From Streptomyces rimosus subsp. rimosus (GTDB taxonomy: Bacteria; Actinomycetota; Actinomycetes; Streptomycetales; Streptomycetaceae): a stretch of 64,000 nucleotides of DNA. Below the pieces are notes generated by a model. It saw nothing but the letters and a program-made list of their open reading frames with translations, made no database searches and had not been told where the DNA came from. The position numbers and the translations under genes are program-made. The stretch lies in NCBI RefSeq assembly GCF_000720725.1, contig NZ_JOCQ01000002.1, positions 62,001-126,000 of the forward strand, in the 5' to 3' direction. Of the stretch, positions 1-8,297 are shown one piece after another. The number at the start of each line of letters is the position of its first letter. The first letter of the stretch is position 1.

Positions 1-636
1 GTAGCAGGAGACCGATGAGGGAACGCCGAGAATGCTCGGGGTGTCCACGAAGAAGGGCAGTTCGCCGCCGAGGTACTGCAGACCGGCCTGGAAACGCCGG
101 TGTTCCGCCGCGTCCCCAGGGCCGTTGCCCGAGGTACCGAAATCGATATCGTCCGCCCCTTGCGGGCGGCCCAGCAGATGGAGGCGGATCATGTCATGGC
201 AGGCGTTCGCGAATTCCGGGTCCTCACGCAGGGCCCTGTCGATATCGGACCGCAGGCTCTGGTAAGCCGGATTTCCCTGGAAATCCGACAGCAGGTGGGA
301 GCCGGGCCGTGGCCCGTCGGGCGATGCCGCGTCGACGGCCTTGCGGATCCTGCGGCGCACGTCGGTGACGCGTCTGCGAGCACGCCGTCCGACGTTCTCG
401 GGGGCCGCGCCCTCGGCGGTCAGCACGGTATCTATGTGAAGGTCCGCGCAGATGATGTCGACGGCCCGGAAATGCCCCTGGGCCCAGTGCACCAGAGCGG
501 TGAGTCGTTCGGCGCTGAAGTAGCTGTTGTTCGTGCTCACCCCGATCAGCGCGTGATCGCCACGCTGCCGGATGCGGTCGCACCGGTCGGTGAAAGGCCG
601 TGTGCGAAAGGTGACGGCAGACCGCGACGCGCCCAT
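1..636 (-). CDS. Cyclodipeptide synthase (AlbC-like), 3' end cut by the window edge
   Basis: Cyclodipeptide synthases join two aminoacyl-tRNAs into a diketopiperazine. Translating positions 636 to 1 gives 212 residues open to the edge. The family landmarks are visible: catalytic Ser34 in GVSTNNSYFS (Ser37 of AlbC), Asn37 (Asn40), Tyr188 and Glu192 (Tyr178 and Glu182), and Tyr212 (Tyr202) at the last codon, with AlbC-like spacing. The Asn and Tyr suggest the NYH subfamily, but the diagnostic next residue lies outside the window. The ATG at 636 has a strong AGGAGGT site a few bases upstream. About 25-30 residues are missing if the length is typical. The product dipeptide cannot be predicted. 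Its divergent neighbour is a methyltransferase, a common tailoring partner. The family call is firm. Confidence 0.9.
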   Translation of the reverse strand, partial: MGASRSAVTFRTRPFTDRCDRIRQRGDHALIGVSTNNSYFSAERLTALVHWAQGHFRAVDIICADLHIDTVLTAEGAAPENVGRRARRRVTDVRRRIRKAVDAASPDGPRPGSHLLSDFQGNPAYQSLRSDIDRALREDPEFANACHDMIRLHLLGRPQGADDIDFGTSGNGPGDAAEHRRFQAGLQYLGGELPFFVDTPSILGVPSSVSCY

Positions 637-955
637 GCCGAACCTCCTGATCTCCCCGGATGACATACGGAATACGCCCGGCGAAGTCGCCGCAGCCGAT
701 TCCCACGGTCGGCCGCGGCTCTGCCTTTCGCAACCAGAGCGCGTTACGTCCTACGGGTGCCCGGGGGCGGGCGACGTCGACCTCGCCCCCTGCGCGATCC
801 ACTCATTCGGCCCACAAGAATGTTTCGGAACAGGGCCTTGCGCCCAATGAATGCCCCGGCGCGCGCTCGCGCCAAAACCTCGGCAAGGCGCCGCGTACCG
901 GATCGGCGAACGGGAAAGCCATGCACATGCACCGCACTCGAAAGGCGGCTTTTTG
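637..955. promoter_or_regulatory. Divergent intergenic region between cyclodipeptide synthase and methyltransferase
   Basis: 319 bases without a convincing gene on either strand. They separate the cyclodipeptide synthase (leftward) from the methyltransferase (rightward), so promoters for both must lie here. I see the AGGAGGT ribosome-binding site of the left gene and a GAAAGG site for the right gene, but no clear palindromic operator. Confidence 0.5.
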
Positions 956-1630
956 ATGGCCGCCGAGGAAATGACACCATACGGCCGGGAAGCCGCGGAG
1001 GTGGCCGATCAGGTCGCCGCGCAGTACGCCGAGGAAGCCCCGCGGCACCAGCAGTCCCAGATCGCTGCCGTCGAGCGGCTGCTGCCGCGGCTGCCGCGCG
1101 CAGCCCGGGTCCTGGACGCGGGCTGCGGTACCGGCAGACCGACCTGTGCGCAGTTGTCCGCGGCCGGGCTGGACGTCACGGGGATCGACGTGTCGGAAGC
1201 GATGCTGACCGCGGCACGCGCCAATGTGCCCGGGGCCCGCTTCCTGCAAGTGGACCTGCTCAGCGAGCAGGCCGCCGACCTGGGCACGTTCGACACCGTG
1301 GTCAGCTTCTTCTGCCTGATGAACCTCCCCGAGCCGGTGTTCGTCTCGGCGCTGGCCCGGTTCGCCTCCCTCACCCGGCCCGGCGGAACGGTTCTCGTCG
1401 GCGTCCCGGAACGCCCCGGCGGCGCCCCCGTCAAGGGCCTCTCCGGCACGTACCACCCGCCCCGGTGCACCCGCCAGGACCTGCTCCACCGCGCCGGACA
1501 AGCCGGCTTGAGGGTCGAGGAACTCGATGCCCGGCCGGGCACCGGCATCATGGGCGCCCCCGAGACACACCTCTACCTGCACGCCCACCCGGCCACGCGC
1601 TCCGCCCGCTCCGCGGGAGTGCGCCGGTAG
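956..1630 (+). CDS. Class I SAM-dependent methyltransferase
   Basis: A 224-residue small-molecule-type methyltransferase. Motif I (VLDAGCGTGRPT, about residues 53-64) binds S-adenosylmethionine, followed by an acidic motif II region (DVTGIDVSEAML) and a motif IV-like stretch (FDTVVSFFCLMNLP). The ATG at 956 is preferred because the SAM fold starts properly from it and GAAAGG lies upstream; an in-frame start at 851 would add a basic, low-complexity leader. It is divergent from the cyclodipeptide synthase, and methylation of a diketopiperazine is a reasonable inference but is not shown by the sequence. Substrate unknown. Confidence 0.8.
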   Translation: MAAEEMTPYGREAAEVADQVAAQYAEEAPRHQQSQIAAVERLLPRLPRAARVLDAGCGTGRPTCAQLSAAGLDVTGIDVSEAMLTAARANVPGARFLQVDLLSEQAADLGTFDTVVSFFCLMNLPEPVFVSALARFASLTRPGGTVLVGVPERPGGAPVKGLSGTYHPPRCTRQDLLHRAGQAGLRVEELDARPGTGIMGAPETHLYLHAHPATRSARSAGVRR

Positions 1631-1718
1631 GGTGCCGGAACCCGGCGAGTTGAGCGGAAGTGTGTGTCCAGGAGGCTCGGCCGACCTCACCACCCGTCCC
1701 CGACCGCCCGGCGCCTCC

Positions 1719-1991
1719 TCAGGGCACCGCGACCCAGGCCGTATCACCCTGCGGCAGTCGCCGTCCGTGGACGTCCCGTCGGGGTGGCTGTACAGCGGTC
1801 AACGCCTGAACCACCTGGCGCCGGGGCGGCAGAAGCTTGCAGAGGGACGCTCCCGCCATGACGAGCGTTGTCGCCGCGACCACGGTGGCCAGTGCCTGGA
1901 AGCCGGACCCGGGCCGCGCGAGACCCTTCACCGAGAGCGCCGACGCCCCGCCGACACCGAGCGCTCCGGCTGGTGGCAGTGCTCCGTACAC
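1719..1991 (-). CDS. Possible small membrane peptide (90 aa), unrecognised
   Basis: A 90-residue reading frame 55 bases downstream of the glycosyltransferase on the same strand, with a GTG start preceded by a G-rich stretch (GGGGGGCAG). It has one hydrophobic segment (about residues 32-55, LATVVAATTLVMAGASLCKLL) followed by a basic PPRRQ, giving a single-pass topology with a cytoplasmic tail. The GALPPAG at the start resembles the sorting-like N-termini of small actinobacterial membrane peptides, but no family is recognised. It could be a chance frame. Confidence 0.35.
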   Translation of the reverse strand: MYGALPPAGALGVGGASALSVKGLARPGSGFQALATVVAATTLVMAGASLCKLLPPRRQVVQALTAVQPPRRDVHGRRLPQGDTAWVAVP

Positions 1992-2046
1992 GCGATCTGC
2001 CCCCCGATGACGGTGCCGGACGATGAACGGTGAGCCGTGACGGGGC

Positions 2047-3174
2047 TCAGGTGGCGCGCCAGTGCTCCTCCCTGCGGCGGGCCATGTCCCACAGGGAGCG
2101 GATGTAGACGGCGTGCTGGAACATGTCGTAGGCCAGCTCGACGGCCAGCGTGCCGGCCAGCACCTGGGACTTCCAGCCGGCCCCGCGCGCGGTGACCGCT
2201 TTTTCCACGACGAAGACGAGGCCGACGGCGATCCAGAAAGGGGTGAACTCCGGCTTCCCCCGGGCCAGCATCCATCCGGTGAAGACGAGGTAGAGGGCGA
2301 GGAAGAGGACGGACAGGCCCATGAAGCCCTGGCGGAGGAAGTACGGGGCGGTGACCCTCGTCCAGCCGTAGTCGCGCAGGTTCTCCAGGGCGCCGCGCTG
2401 CCAGCGCAGCCGCTGGTGCCAGAGCTTGGGCAGGCTGATCATGACCTCGGTGACGACACCGCAGCCGGGCGGGGAAACGGTGCGGTAGCCCAGCGTCTTG
2501 ACGGCTTTGGTGATCTCGTCGTCCTCGGTGAGGGAGGCGAGGGAGTAGTAGGAGGCGCCGCCGCCGATGAGACCGTCGAGGCGGGCTCGCCGCACTTCGC
2601 GCAGGGTCGCGACGCGAAAGAGGGTGGCGGTGCCGGTGAGCACGTCGGCCCGGGATTCCCGCCGGGCTATTTCGCGGGCGTAGCGGTGGAATTCGATGCG
2701 CTGGAGCGCTCCGAGCAGACCGCCGCCCTTCTCGCCGTAGAAGATGCCGCCGACGGCTCCGACGGTGGTGTCCATGGCGGCGAGGGCGCTGGCGAGGAAG
2801 GACGGCTGGAGCATGGTGTCGGCGTCCTGGACGAGGACCATGTCGGTGTCGTCGAGGGCGGTCAGGAACCGGCCGAGGGCCTGGTTGAGGGCGCCGGCCT
2901 TCTTGTGCCGGTTGTCGCGCGACTCGATGACGGTGGCCCCGTTGGCCCGGGCGGTCGCCGCGGTCGCGTCGGTGCAGTTGTCGGCCACGACGACGATGCG
3001 GTGCGGCGGACGTTCCTGGCGGTGCAGCGCCGCGATCGCGGCGGCGATGCGTTCGGCCTCGTTGTGGGCGGGGAGCAGCGCGAGGATGTGCGGGGCCGCG
3101 GCCCGGGGGACCGCGGCCGTCCTGTCGTGGCGGGCGCGGGGAGCCGGGCGTCGTCCGGGGCGGGGCCATCGCAT
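2047..3174 (-). CDS. Membrane glycosyltransferase, family GT2 (processive type)
   Basis: A 375-residue GT2 enzyme that would transfer sugars from a nucleotide-sugar donor at the cytoplasmic face of the membrane. Visible landmarks are LLPAHNE (33-39), a DxD metal-site motif (DAD 117-119), the TEDDE base motif (216-220) and QRLRW (254-258), the Q/RxxRW signature of cellulose/chitin/poly-GlcNAc-type synthases. Hydrophobic helices lie in the C-terminal third (about 280-350). The ATG at 3174 has CAGGAGC upstream. The enzyme lacks N-terminal transmembrane helices, and the polymer or lipid product is unknown. It sits downstream of two beta-rich proteins on the same strand, with a hairpin between. 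Confidence 0.85.
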   Translation of the reverse strand: MRWPRPGRRPAPRARHDRTAAVPRAAAPHILALLPAHNEAERIAAAIAALHRQERPPHRIVVVADNCTDATAATARANGATVIESRDNRHKKAGALNQALGRFLTALDDTDMVLVQDADTMLQPSFLASALAAMDTTVGAVGGIFYGEKGGGLLGALQRIEFHRYAREIARRESRADVLTGTATLFRVATLREVRRARLDGLIGGGASYYSLASLTEDDEITKAVKTLGYRTVSPPGCGVVTEVMISLPKLWHQRLRWQRGALENLRDYGWTRVTAPYFLRQGFMGLSVLFLALYLVFTGWMLARGKPEFTPFWIAVGLVFVVEKAVTARGAGWKSQVLAGTLAVELAYDMFQHAVYIRSLWDMARRREEHWRAT

Positions 3175-3217
3175 GCGGGTGCTCCTGGAGCGGTGTGGTC
3201 CGGGTACGTGGGAGGAG

Positions 3218-3248
3218 CGGGGCGCCGCGCCGGGTGCGGGGCGCCCCG
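3218..3248 (-). terminator. Hairpin after the 450-aa protein gene
   Basis: A perfect 9-bp stem (CGGGGCGCC with GGCGCCCCG) around a 13-base loop, ten bases beyond the stop codon of the upstream gene and before the glycosyltransferase start. No T-run follows. It could terminate or attenuate transcription into the glycosyltransferase gene. Confidence 0.5.
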
Positions 3249-3257
3249 TTGCCCGGG

Positions 3258-4610
3258 TCAGCTGCCGGGGCTGATCTCGATGGTGTCCTGCGCGGTGGCG
3301 AAGACCGGCTCGCCCAGCTGGATGCCGACCTGCGCGCGTCCGGCCGGGGCCGTGGCCTCGACCTCCACCGCCGGGTAGACCGAGACCCAGGCGTCCTTGC
3401 CCGGCCCGCTGGGCACCAGGTCCAGCGGTACGGCCGGGCAGGTGAGGGTGCGGTGGTCGGCCGACAGCGCACCCGTGGCGACGATCTCGTGGTGCTCGTC
3501 CTCCCAGCGGGTGAACGCCACCCGGTCCTCGGTGAACCGCAGCCCCTCGGGGGCGGTGAAGACCGCCTTGACGGTGCCGATGGTGTGCCGGCCGGTGTTG
3601 CGGACGACGAAGGGCGGGTAGATCCAGCGGTCCTGGCCCGCGGTCGCCGTCAGCGTCCGCGTCTTGACGGTGGCCCGCAGGCCGGTGTCGACGCTGCGCG
3701 GCGCCGTGTACCGGTAGTAGACGCTGCCGAGCTGGAAGGCGTCCTCCGGCTTGGCCTCGTCCCAACGCAGGGTGCTGGGGGAGCCGTCGGGATTGACGGA
3801 CTGCGGCCAGACCAGGAAGCGGTAGTAGCCCGGCTTGTCGCCGAGCTGCCGCAGGTCGATCGCGGGCAGCGCGGTCTTGCGGCCGGTACCGCTGTCCTTG
3901 TGCCCTTCGGCCTTCTGCAGCTGGGGAGTCGGGGTGTAGTGCGAGGGCGTGCCGTCCTCGTGGACGAGCTGGTAGTAGACGTGGTCACTGTTGTTGCTGG
4001 ACACGCCCTGCTCGCCCTGGCGCAGATTGACCAGATCGATGATGAACTTGTCCGCGGGGATACGGCCGTTGTCCGACACGTAGCCGAATCCGGCCTGGCT
4101 GTTGGGCGTCCCGCCCCAGTTGTTGTCGTACGGGAGCCGGACGAAGGGACGGCCGACCTTCTCGGGGTCGCTCTGCTGCCAGGCGCCCGCGAGCACCTCG
4201 ATCTCCGGGTCGGCCGTACGGACGTCCCCGTTGTCGAGGGTGACGTCGACACGGATCCGGTACGTGCGGCTGTAGGCGGGGCGGGGGTCGGCGTCGACGT
4301 TGAGGTCGCCGCGCAGGGTGAAGGTGATCAGGTCGGCGTCGTCGAGGAAGGTGAGGTCGATGACCTCGTACTCCTGGTCGATGCCGCTCCGCCCGCGCTT
4401 GACCTCGGCGGCGGGGATGTCCGCCTGCCCGTTGCCCGTGTACGAGTACCTGATCTCCTTGATCTTCACCCCCATCGGGACGCGGATGCGGCCGTCGTAG
4501 CGGAACTCGCTGTCCCAGACGGCGAAGCGGTTCGCATGGCCCAGGGTTCGGATGCCGGTGCCTTCGGGGTCGTGCGGCGTGGGGCCCTGGGGTGTGGCGG
4601 GAGTGCTCAT
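3258..4610 (-). CDS. Uncharacterised 450-aa beta-rich protein sharing a C-terminal module with the NHL protein
   Basis: 450 residues with no signal peptide, transmembrane segment or recognised enzyme motif. Tyr/Asp-rich beta-strand-like sequence predominates. The last ~130 residues align by eye with the last ~130 residues of the neighbouring NHL-repeat protein: both have a W(I/V)YP motif, a VxNTxRxxIG motif, a TAPxGxRFxEDRVA motif and a V.(I/V)YPA(V/M)E motif. The ATG at 4610 has AGGAAG upstream. The gene follows the NHL gene on the same strand after a hairpin. The two proteins may act together or share a binding partner, which is inference. Confidence 0.8.
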   Translation of the reverse strand: MSTPATPQGPTPHDPEGTGIRTLGHANRFAVWDSEFRYDGRIRVPMGVKIKEIRYSYTGNGQADIPAAEVKRGRSGIDQEYEVIDLTFLDDADLITFTLRGDLNVDADPRPAYSRTYRIRVDVTLDNGDVRTADPEIEVLAGAWQQSDPEKVGRPFVRLPYDNNWGGTPNSQAGFGYVSDNGRIPADKFIIDLVNLRQGEQGVSSNNSDHVYYQLVHEDGTPSHYTPTPQLQKAEGHKDSGTGRKTALPAIDLRQLGDKPGYYRFLVWPQSVNPDGSPSTLRWDEAKPEDAFQLGSVYYRYTAPRSVDTGLRATVKTRTLTATAGQDRWIYPPFVVRNTGRHTIGTVKAVFTAPEGLRFTEDRVAFTRWEDEHHEIVATGALSADHRTLTCPAVPLDLVPSGPGKDAWVSVYPAVEVEATAPAGRAQVGIQLGEPVFATAQDTIEISPGS

Positions 4611-4656
4611 GCGTGATGTCTCTGCTTCCTGCCGGGAGGGATGGGCGATACGGACC

Positions 4657-4679
4657 GGGGCACCCGCGGCGGGTGCCCC
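4657..4679 (-). terminator. Strong GC hairpin between NHL gene and the 450-aa protein gene
   Basis: A perfect 11-bp stem (GGGGCACCCGC with GCGGGTGCCCC) around one base, ten bases past the NHL gene stop. It is followed by no T-run. It is placed to attenuate read-through to the next gene. Confidence 0.6.
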
Positions 4680-4689
4680 GGCGCTTGTG

Positions 4690-6999
4690 CTACGGGGTCT
4701 CGATGACGATCGACGCCTGGCCCGCGGCGAAGGGCGGGTTGCCGACCTGGAGGGTCACACCGACCGTGCCGGGAGTCGCGAAGGAGTCGGCCTCCATCGC
4801 CGGATAGATCAGGACCCACTTGCCCGGATCGATGTCCAGCCGCGCCTGGCGGCAGACGAGTTGGCGCCCGTCGGCCGACCGCTGGCCGATGTTGACGACT
4901 TCCTGGCCGCTGACCTCGTGCCACAGCGCCACCCGGTCCTCGGCGAACCGCATGCCCTGCGGAGCGGTCAGCACGATCTGCTCGGCGCCGATGGCGCGTC
5001 GGCTGGTGTTGGTGACCTGCAGAACCGCCGGGTACACCCACTGGTCGCCCGGCCGTACGCGTGCTTTCTGCGACTGCGTCTGGGCCACCTGGGCGGTGAG
5101 GTCCGACTGGACGCCGGTGATCGTGCCGGATATCTGTATCGGGGCGAGGCGCCCGATGCTCGCGGAACCGTTGTCGTAACGGCCGGGCAAGGCGTTCGTC
5201 CGGGCCTGCACCGGGATGGTGTAGATGAGCGAGCCCGTGTCGCTGGTGGTGGTGTTGAGGTGCGGGTTCGCTGTGATGACCAGGGTCTGCCCGGAGTCCT
5301 CCACGCCGTGGTCGAGGGGGCCGGTGATGATGCCGTGGATGGTGTCGTGGTAGGCGTAGGCGGGCTGACCGCTGAAGGTGAAGCCGTCCGGCGCGGTGAA
5401 GCGCTGGACGATGTCCCCCGGGTTGACCGGCTGGCCGGTGCCGGAGATGTACTTCACGGTGAAAACGGTCCGTTGCCCCGGCGCGGCGGTGGGGATCGTG
5501 TCCTGGATGACGGTGAGGGCGGTCTCGTCGGCGACCGGCGCGGGGACGACGACCGTCACGGGCAGGCGCTCGGCGTTGTCCTTGAGGTTGATGTCGCCGC
5601 TGTACTGGATCTCCAGCGTGGAGTGGTAGATGCCCGGAGGCGTGGCATCGGGTGCGCTGACGCGGAAGACGCCGTCCAGGGAGCCCTGGTGGGGCGACAG
5701 CTGCTGACCGGTGAAGGTGCGGGTGAGCCGCCGGTCGCCGGTGGCCGGCACGCCCGCCAGGCCGTCGGCGAGGTTCAGTACGACGGTGACGAAGCGCCCG
5801 TCGACCGGGTTGGGACCTCGGTTCTTGATCCGGACGCCGAGGTCGAACACCTGGCCGCGCTGGGCCGCGTACGGGGAGACGCTCTCGCCGTACAGGTCCG
5901 CGGCGGGCGGCAGCGGCGGGGTCATGTCGGCGACGGCCGTCACGCCGCGGACCCGGTGGTTGCCGTAATCGCCGATGTACAGATTGCCCGCGGCGTCCAG
6001 CGCCACTCCGACCGGGTTGTAGAGCCGGGTGGCGGCGGCCGGTCCGCCGTCGTCGATGTAGCCGGCGATCCCGTTGCCCGCGACCGTGGTGATGGTGCCG
6101 CTGGCGGACACCCTGCGTACGCGGTGGTTGCCGCTGTCGCCGATGTACAGATTCCCCGCGGCGTCCAGCGCCAAGCCGTGGGCATGGGAGATGCTGGTGG
6201 CGGTGGCGGGCCCACCGTCGGAGATGTATCCGGGGGTGCCGTTGCCCGCGACGGTGGTGATGATGCCGACAGGGGTCACCTTGCGGACCCGGTGGTTGAG
6301 GAAATCGGCGATGTACAGGTTCCCCTCGGAATCCACGGTCAGCCCGGACGGGTGGTAGAGCTTGGTGGAGGTGGCCGGTCCGCCGTCGGAGACGTACCCG
6401 GCCTGGCCGTTGCCGGCGATCGTGGTGATGGTCCCGGTCGGGGTCACCTTGCGGACCCGGTGGTTGGACCACTCACTGAAGTACAGGTTTTCCTCACGGT
6501 CCACGGCGATGCCGTGCGGATAGTTGATCTTGGTGGCGATGGCCGGTCCGCCGTCGGAGACATACCCCCCTTCGCCGGTGCCGGCGACCGTGGTGATGGT
6601 GCCGGCGGGGGTGACCTTGCGGACCCGGTGATTGGCGCCGTCGGCGATGTAGACGTTGCCGGCGTCGTCGACGTCCACGTCGATGGGTTCGTTGAGCTTG
6701 GTGGCGATGGCGGGTCCGCCGTCGGAGACATACCCCGCCTGACCGTTGCCCGCGATGGTCGTGATGATCCCGTCGGGAGTCACCTTGCGGACCCGGTGGT
6801 TGTAGCGGTCGGCGATGTAGAGGTTGCCCTGCTTGTCGACGGCGAGGCCCAGAGGGAGGTGGAGCTTGGTCAGCGGTGCGGGCCCGCCGTCGGAGAGATA
6901 TCCGGCGGCACCGGTGCCCGCGACCGTGGCGATGACGCCGTCGGACAGGCCTACGGGTTGTGGTCCGGTTCCGGTGCGCGTGCTCGATTCGCCTGCCAT
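4690..6999 (-). CDS. NHL-repeat beta-propeller protein with C-terminal beta-sandwich modules
   Basis: 769 residues. Residues 21-356 are six tandem 56-residue NHL repeats, each with a TxxGxGxxGY-xxDGGPA start and an NLYI(A/G)D-xxNHRVRxV end, predicting a complete six-bladed propeller. The rest is beta-rich with conserved-domain-11-like features (about 375-460 and 480-600), then a C-terminal module also found in the next gene. No signal peptide is visible, so its location is unclear. The ATG at 6999 is chosen because GGGAGAAG sits about 8 bases upstream; a GTG at 7029 would add ten residues. NHL propellers usually mediate protein, RNA or glycan binding, and no catalytic motif is seen. Confidence 0.88.
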   Translation of the reverse strand: MAGESSTRTGTGPQPVGLSDGVIATVAGTGAAGYLSDGGPAPLTKLHLPLGLAVDKQGNLYIADRYNHRVRKVTPDGIITTIAGNGQAGYVSDGGPAIATKLNEPIDVDVDDAGNVYIADGANHRVRKVTPAGTITTVAGTGEGGYVSDGGPAIATKINYPHGIAVDREENLYFSEWSNHRVRKVTPTGTITTIAGNGQAGYVSDGGPATSTKLYHPSGLTVDSEGNLYIADFLNHRVRKVTPVGIITTVAGNGTPGYISDGGPATATSISHAHGLALDAAGNLYIGDSGNHRVRRVSASGTITTVAGNGIAGYIDDGGPAAATRLYNPVGVALDAAGNLYIGDYGNHRVRGVTAVADMTPPLPPAADLYGESVSPYAAQRGQVFDLGVRIKNRGPNPVDGRFVTVVLNLADGLAGVPATGDRRLTRTFTGQQLSPHQGSLDGVFRVSAPDATPPGIYHSTLEIQYSGDINLKDNAERLPVTVVVPAPVADETALTVIQDTIPTAAPGQRTVFTVKYISGTGQPVNPGDIVQRFTAPDGFTFSGQPAYAYHDTIHGIITGPLDHGVEDSGQTLVITANPHLNTTTSDTGSLIYTIPVQARTNALPGRYDNGSASIGRLAPIQISGTITGVQSDLTAQVAQTQSQKARVRPGDQWVYPAVLQVTNTSRRAIGAEQIVLTAPQGMRFAEDRVALWHEVSGQEVVNIGQRSADGRQLVCRQARLDIDPGKWVLIYPAMEADSFATPGTVGVTLQVGNPPFAAGQASIVIETP
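5932..6939 (-). repeat. Six tandem 168-bp repeats encoding NHL blades
   Basis: Six consecutive units of exactly 168 bp (56 codons) inside the NHL gene. Strongly conserved segments recur in every unit, such as the stretches coding SDGGPA and NHRVRKVTP. The constant unit length and high similarity suggest growth by internal duplication. Confidence 0.85.
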
Positions 7000-7640
7000 C
7001 AGAGCTTCTCCCGTCTGCGGGCACGGCACATCGGCGCGGGCCTGCCGCGCTGATGAGGGTGGGTGGGATGGGCCGGGGCACGCCGGAGCTTAGTCACCGC
7101 GCTCCGGTGGCCATCCACGCTTCTTCCGGACAATCCGCCCGAGGCGGGAACGGCCTCCTTGCGCCGTGGCAGCACATGCCAACCGGATCTCTGACCTCCG
7201 GCGGAGGCCCGGCCTCGCCTTCCTGTGACCGCCTGCGGATGCCGCAGGCCCGGACCGGCGGATGGTGGCCGTCGTCGCATCCACCGGGCGAAGACCCCAC
7301 TCCGGCACACCAGAACCTGCCAAGAGCAACCGAACGCCGACCGGTGGGCGCCCTGCTCGCTGGCGGGAATCCGAGGCCGTCGGCTGTGCGGGCACGCCCG
7401 GTGAGGGCCCTTCGGCGCGATTCCTTGCTGACACGGAACCCCCGGCCACGGCCGACGTGCTCGGTGGCGTCCCGGCGAGTGGCGTGTGCTGTTCAGGGGT
7501 ATGGCGGGAAGCAGCGATGACGGGGGAGCGGGTCTCTTCCGGGGGTGCGAGGGGCCGTAGGGGTGCTTCGTGCGTCCGTTTGTCACGCACCTGACGGGGG
7601 CGCGTCTGTGTGGCGCGTCGAAGAGAGAGGCGCGAACGCC
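7000..7640. other. 641-bp gene-free divergent region
   Basis: The region lies between the NHL gene (leftward) and the HAD-like gene (rightward). Long open frames here have shadow-like Arg/Pro/Ser composition and no family resemblance, so I call no gene. A short perfect hairpin (GCCTGCGG, ATG loop, CCGCAGGC) lies at 7231-7249. Promoters for both neighbours are expected, but none stands out. Confidence 0.4.
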
Positions 7641-8297
7641 ATGCAGAGAACCTCCTTCCGTGGCTTCTTCCGTAGCGGTTTCCGTACCGGTCTCGTGTTG
7701 CCGGCCGCCGCGTTGGCGTCGGTCATGCTGGGTACCGCGGCGAGTGCGGCCGTGCCGGCGGACGTGTCGCACGGCGTTCCGGCCGGGGCGCGGACACCTT
7801 CGGCGCGCGGCTGTGCCATCGTCTACTTCGATCTGGGCGAGACTCTGGTGCACACGGCCGCGGACTCCGGCATCAGCTACCTGCCGGGTGCGGCCGCGTA
7901 CCTGCGCACGTTGCGGGAGCGGCACATCGAGGTCGGGCTGATCACCAACGTGCCGTCCTCGTGGGGCAAAACGGATGCCGAGCGCGCTGCCGCCCTGAAG
8001 AAGGAGGTCGACGGCGCATGGAAGGGGCCCGTCCCGTTCGCCTGGGAGGACTTCGGCGACCGGATTCTCACTCCGCGTACCGAGGCGGAGCGTAAGCCGG
8101 CGCCCGCCCTCTGGAAGCGCGCCAAGGCCGCGGCGCACGGCTGTCGCCTCGTCTACGAGGGGGAGACCGCCAAGGAGACGTACGTGGCGGCTTCGCTCGG
8201 TTACGTGGCCTATCGGGTCGGACGGCCCTTCCTTCCCGCCTACCTCCCGGTCCGAGTGGTCGAGTGTCTGGCGTACGGCTCCCGCCGGGGGGCCTGA
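7641..8297 (+). CDS. Secreted HAD-superfamily-like protein
   Basis: 218 residues with a clear signal peptide: a basic N-terminus, a hydrophobic core at about 17-36 and a likely cut after ASA at 36. The mature part starts a HAD fold with VYFDLGETLV (Asp64 as the would-be nucleophile), a motif II-like LITNVPSS and a late VYEGET region. The usual second Asp of DxDxT is Gly here, as in REG-2/DxGxTL-type members, so phosphatase activity is uncertain. The ATG at 7641 follows GAGAGAGG. The last 58 bases overlap the convergent MFS gene. Confidence 0.7.
   Translation: MQRTSFRGFFRSGFRTGLVLPAAALASVMLGTAASAAVPADVSHGVPAGARTPSARGCAIVYFDLGETLVHTAADSGISYLPGAAAYLRTLRERHIEVGLITNVPSSWGKTDAERAAALKKEVDGAWKGPVPFAWEDFGDRILTPRTEAERKPAPALWKRAKAAAHGCRLVYEGETAKETYVAASLGYVAYRVGRPFLPAYLPVRVVECLAYGSRRGA

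Noticed and set aside
100..802. Plus- and minus-strand open frames overlapping the left-edge gene
   Set aside because: They are frame shadows. The minus-strand frame open to the edge encodes a cyclodipeptide synthase with its catalytic residues, which settles the coding strand and frame.
7090..7590. Long open frames on both strands in the gap between the NHL and HAD-like genes
   Set aside because: Composition is dominated by Arg, Pro, Ser and Gly without any family motif. Frames overlap one another on both strands, as expected of GC-rich non-coding DNA.
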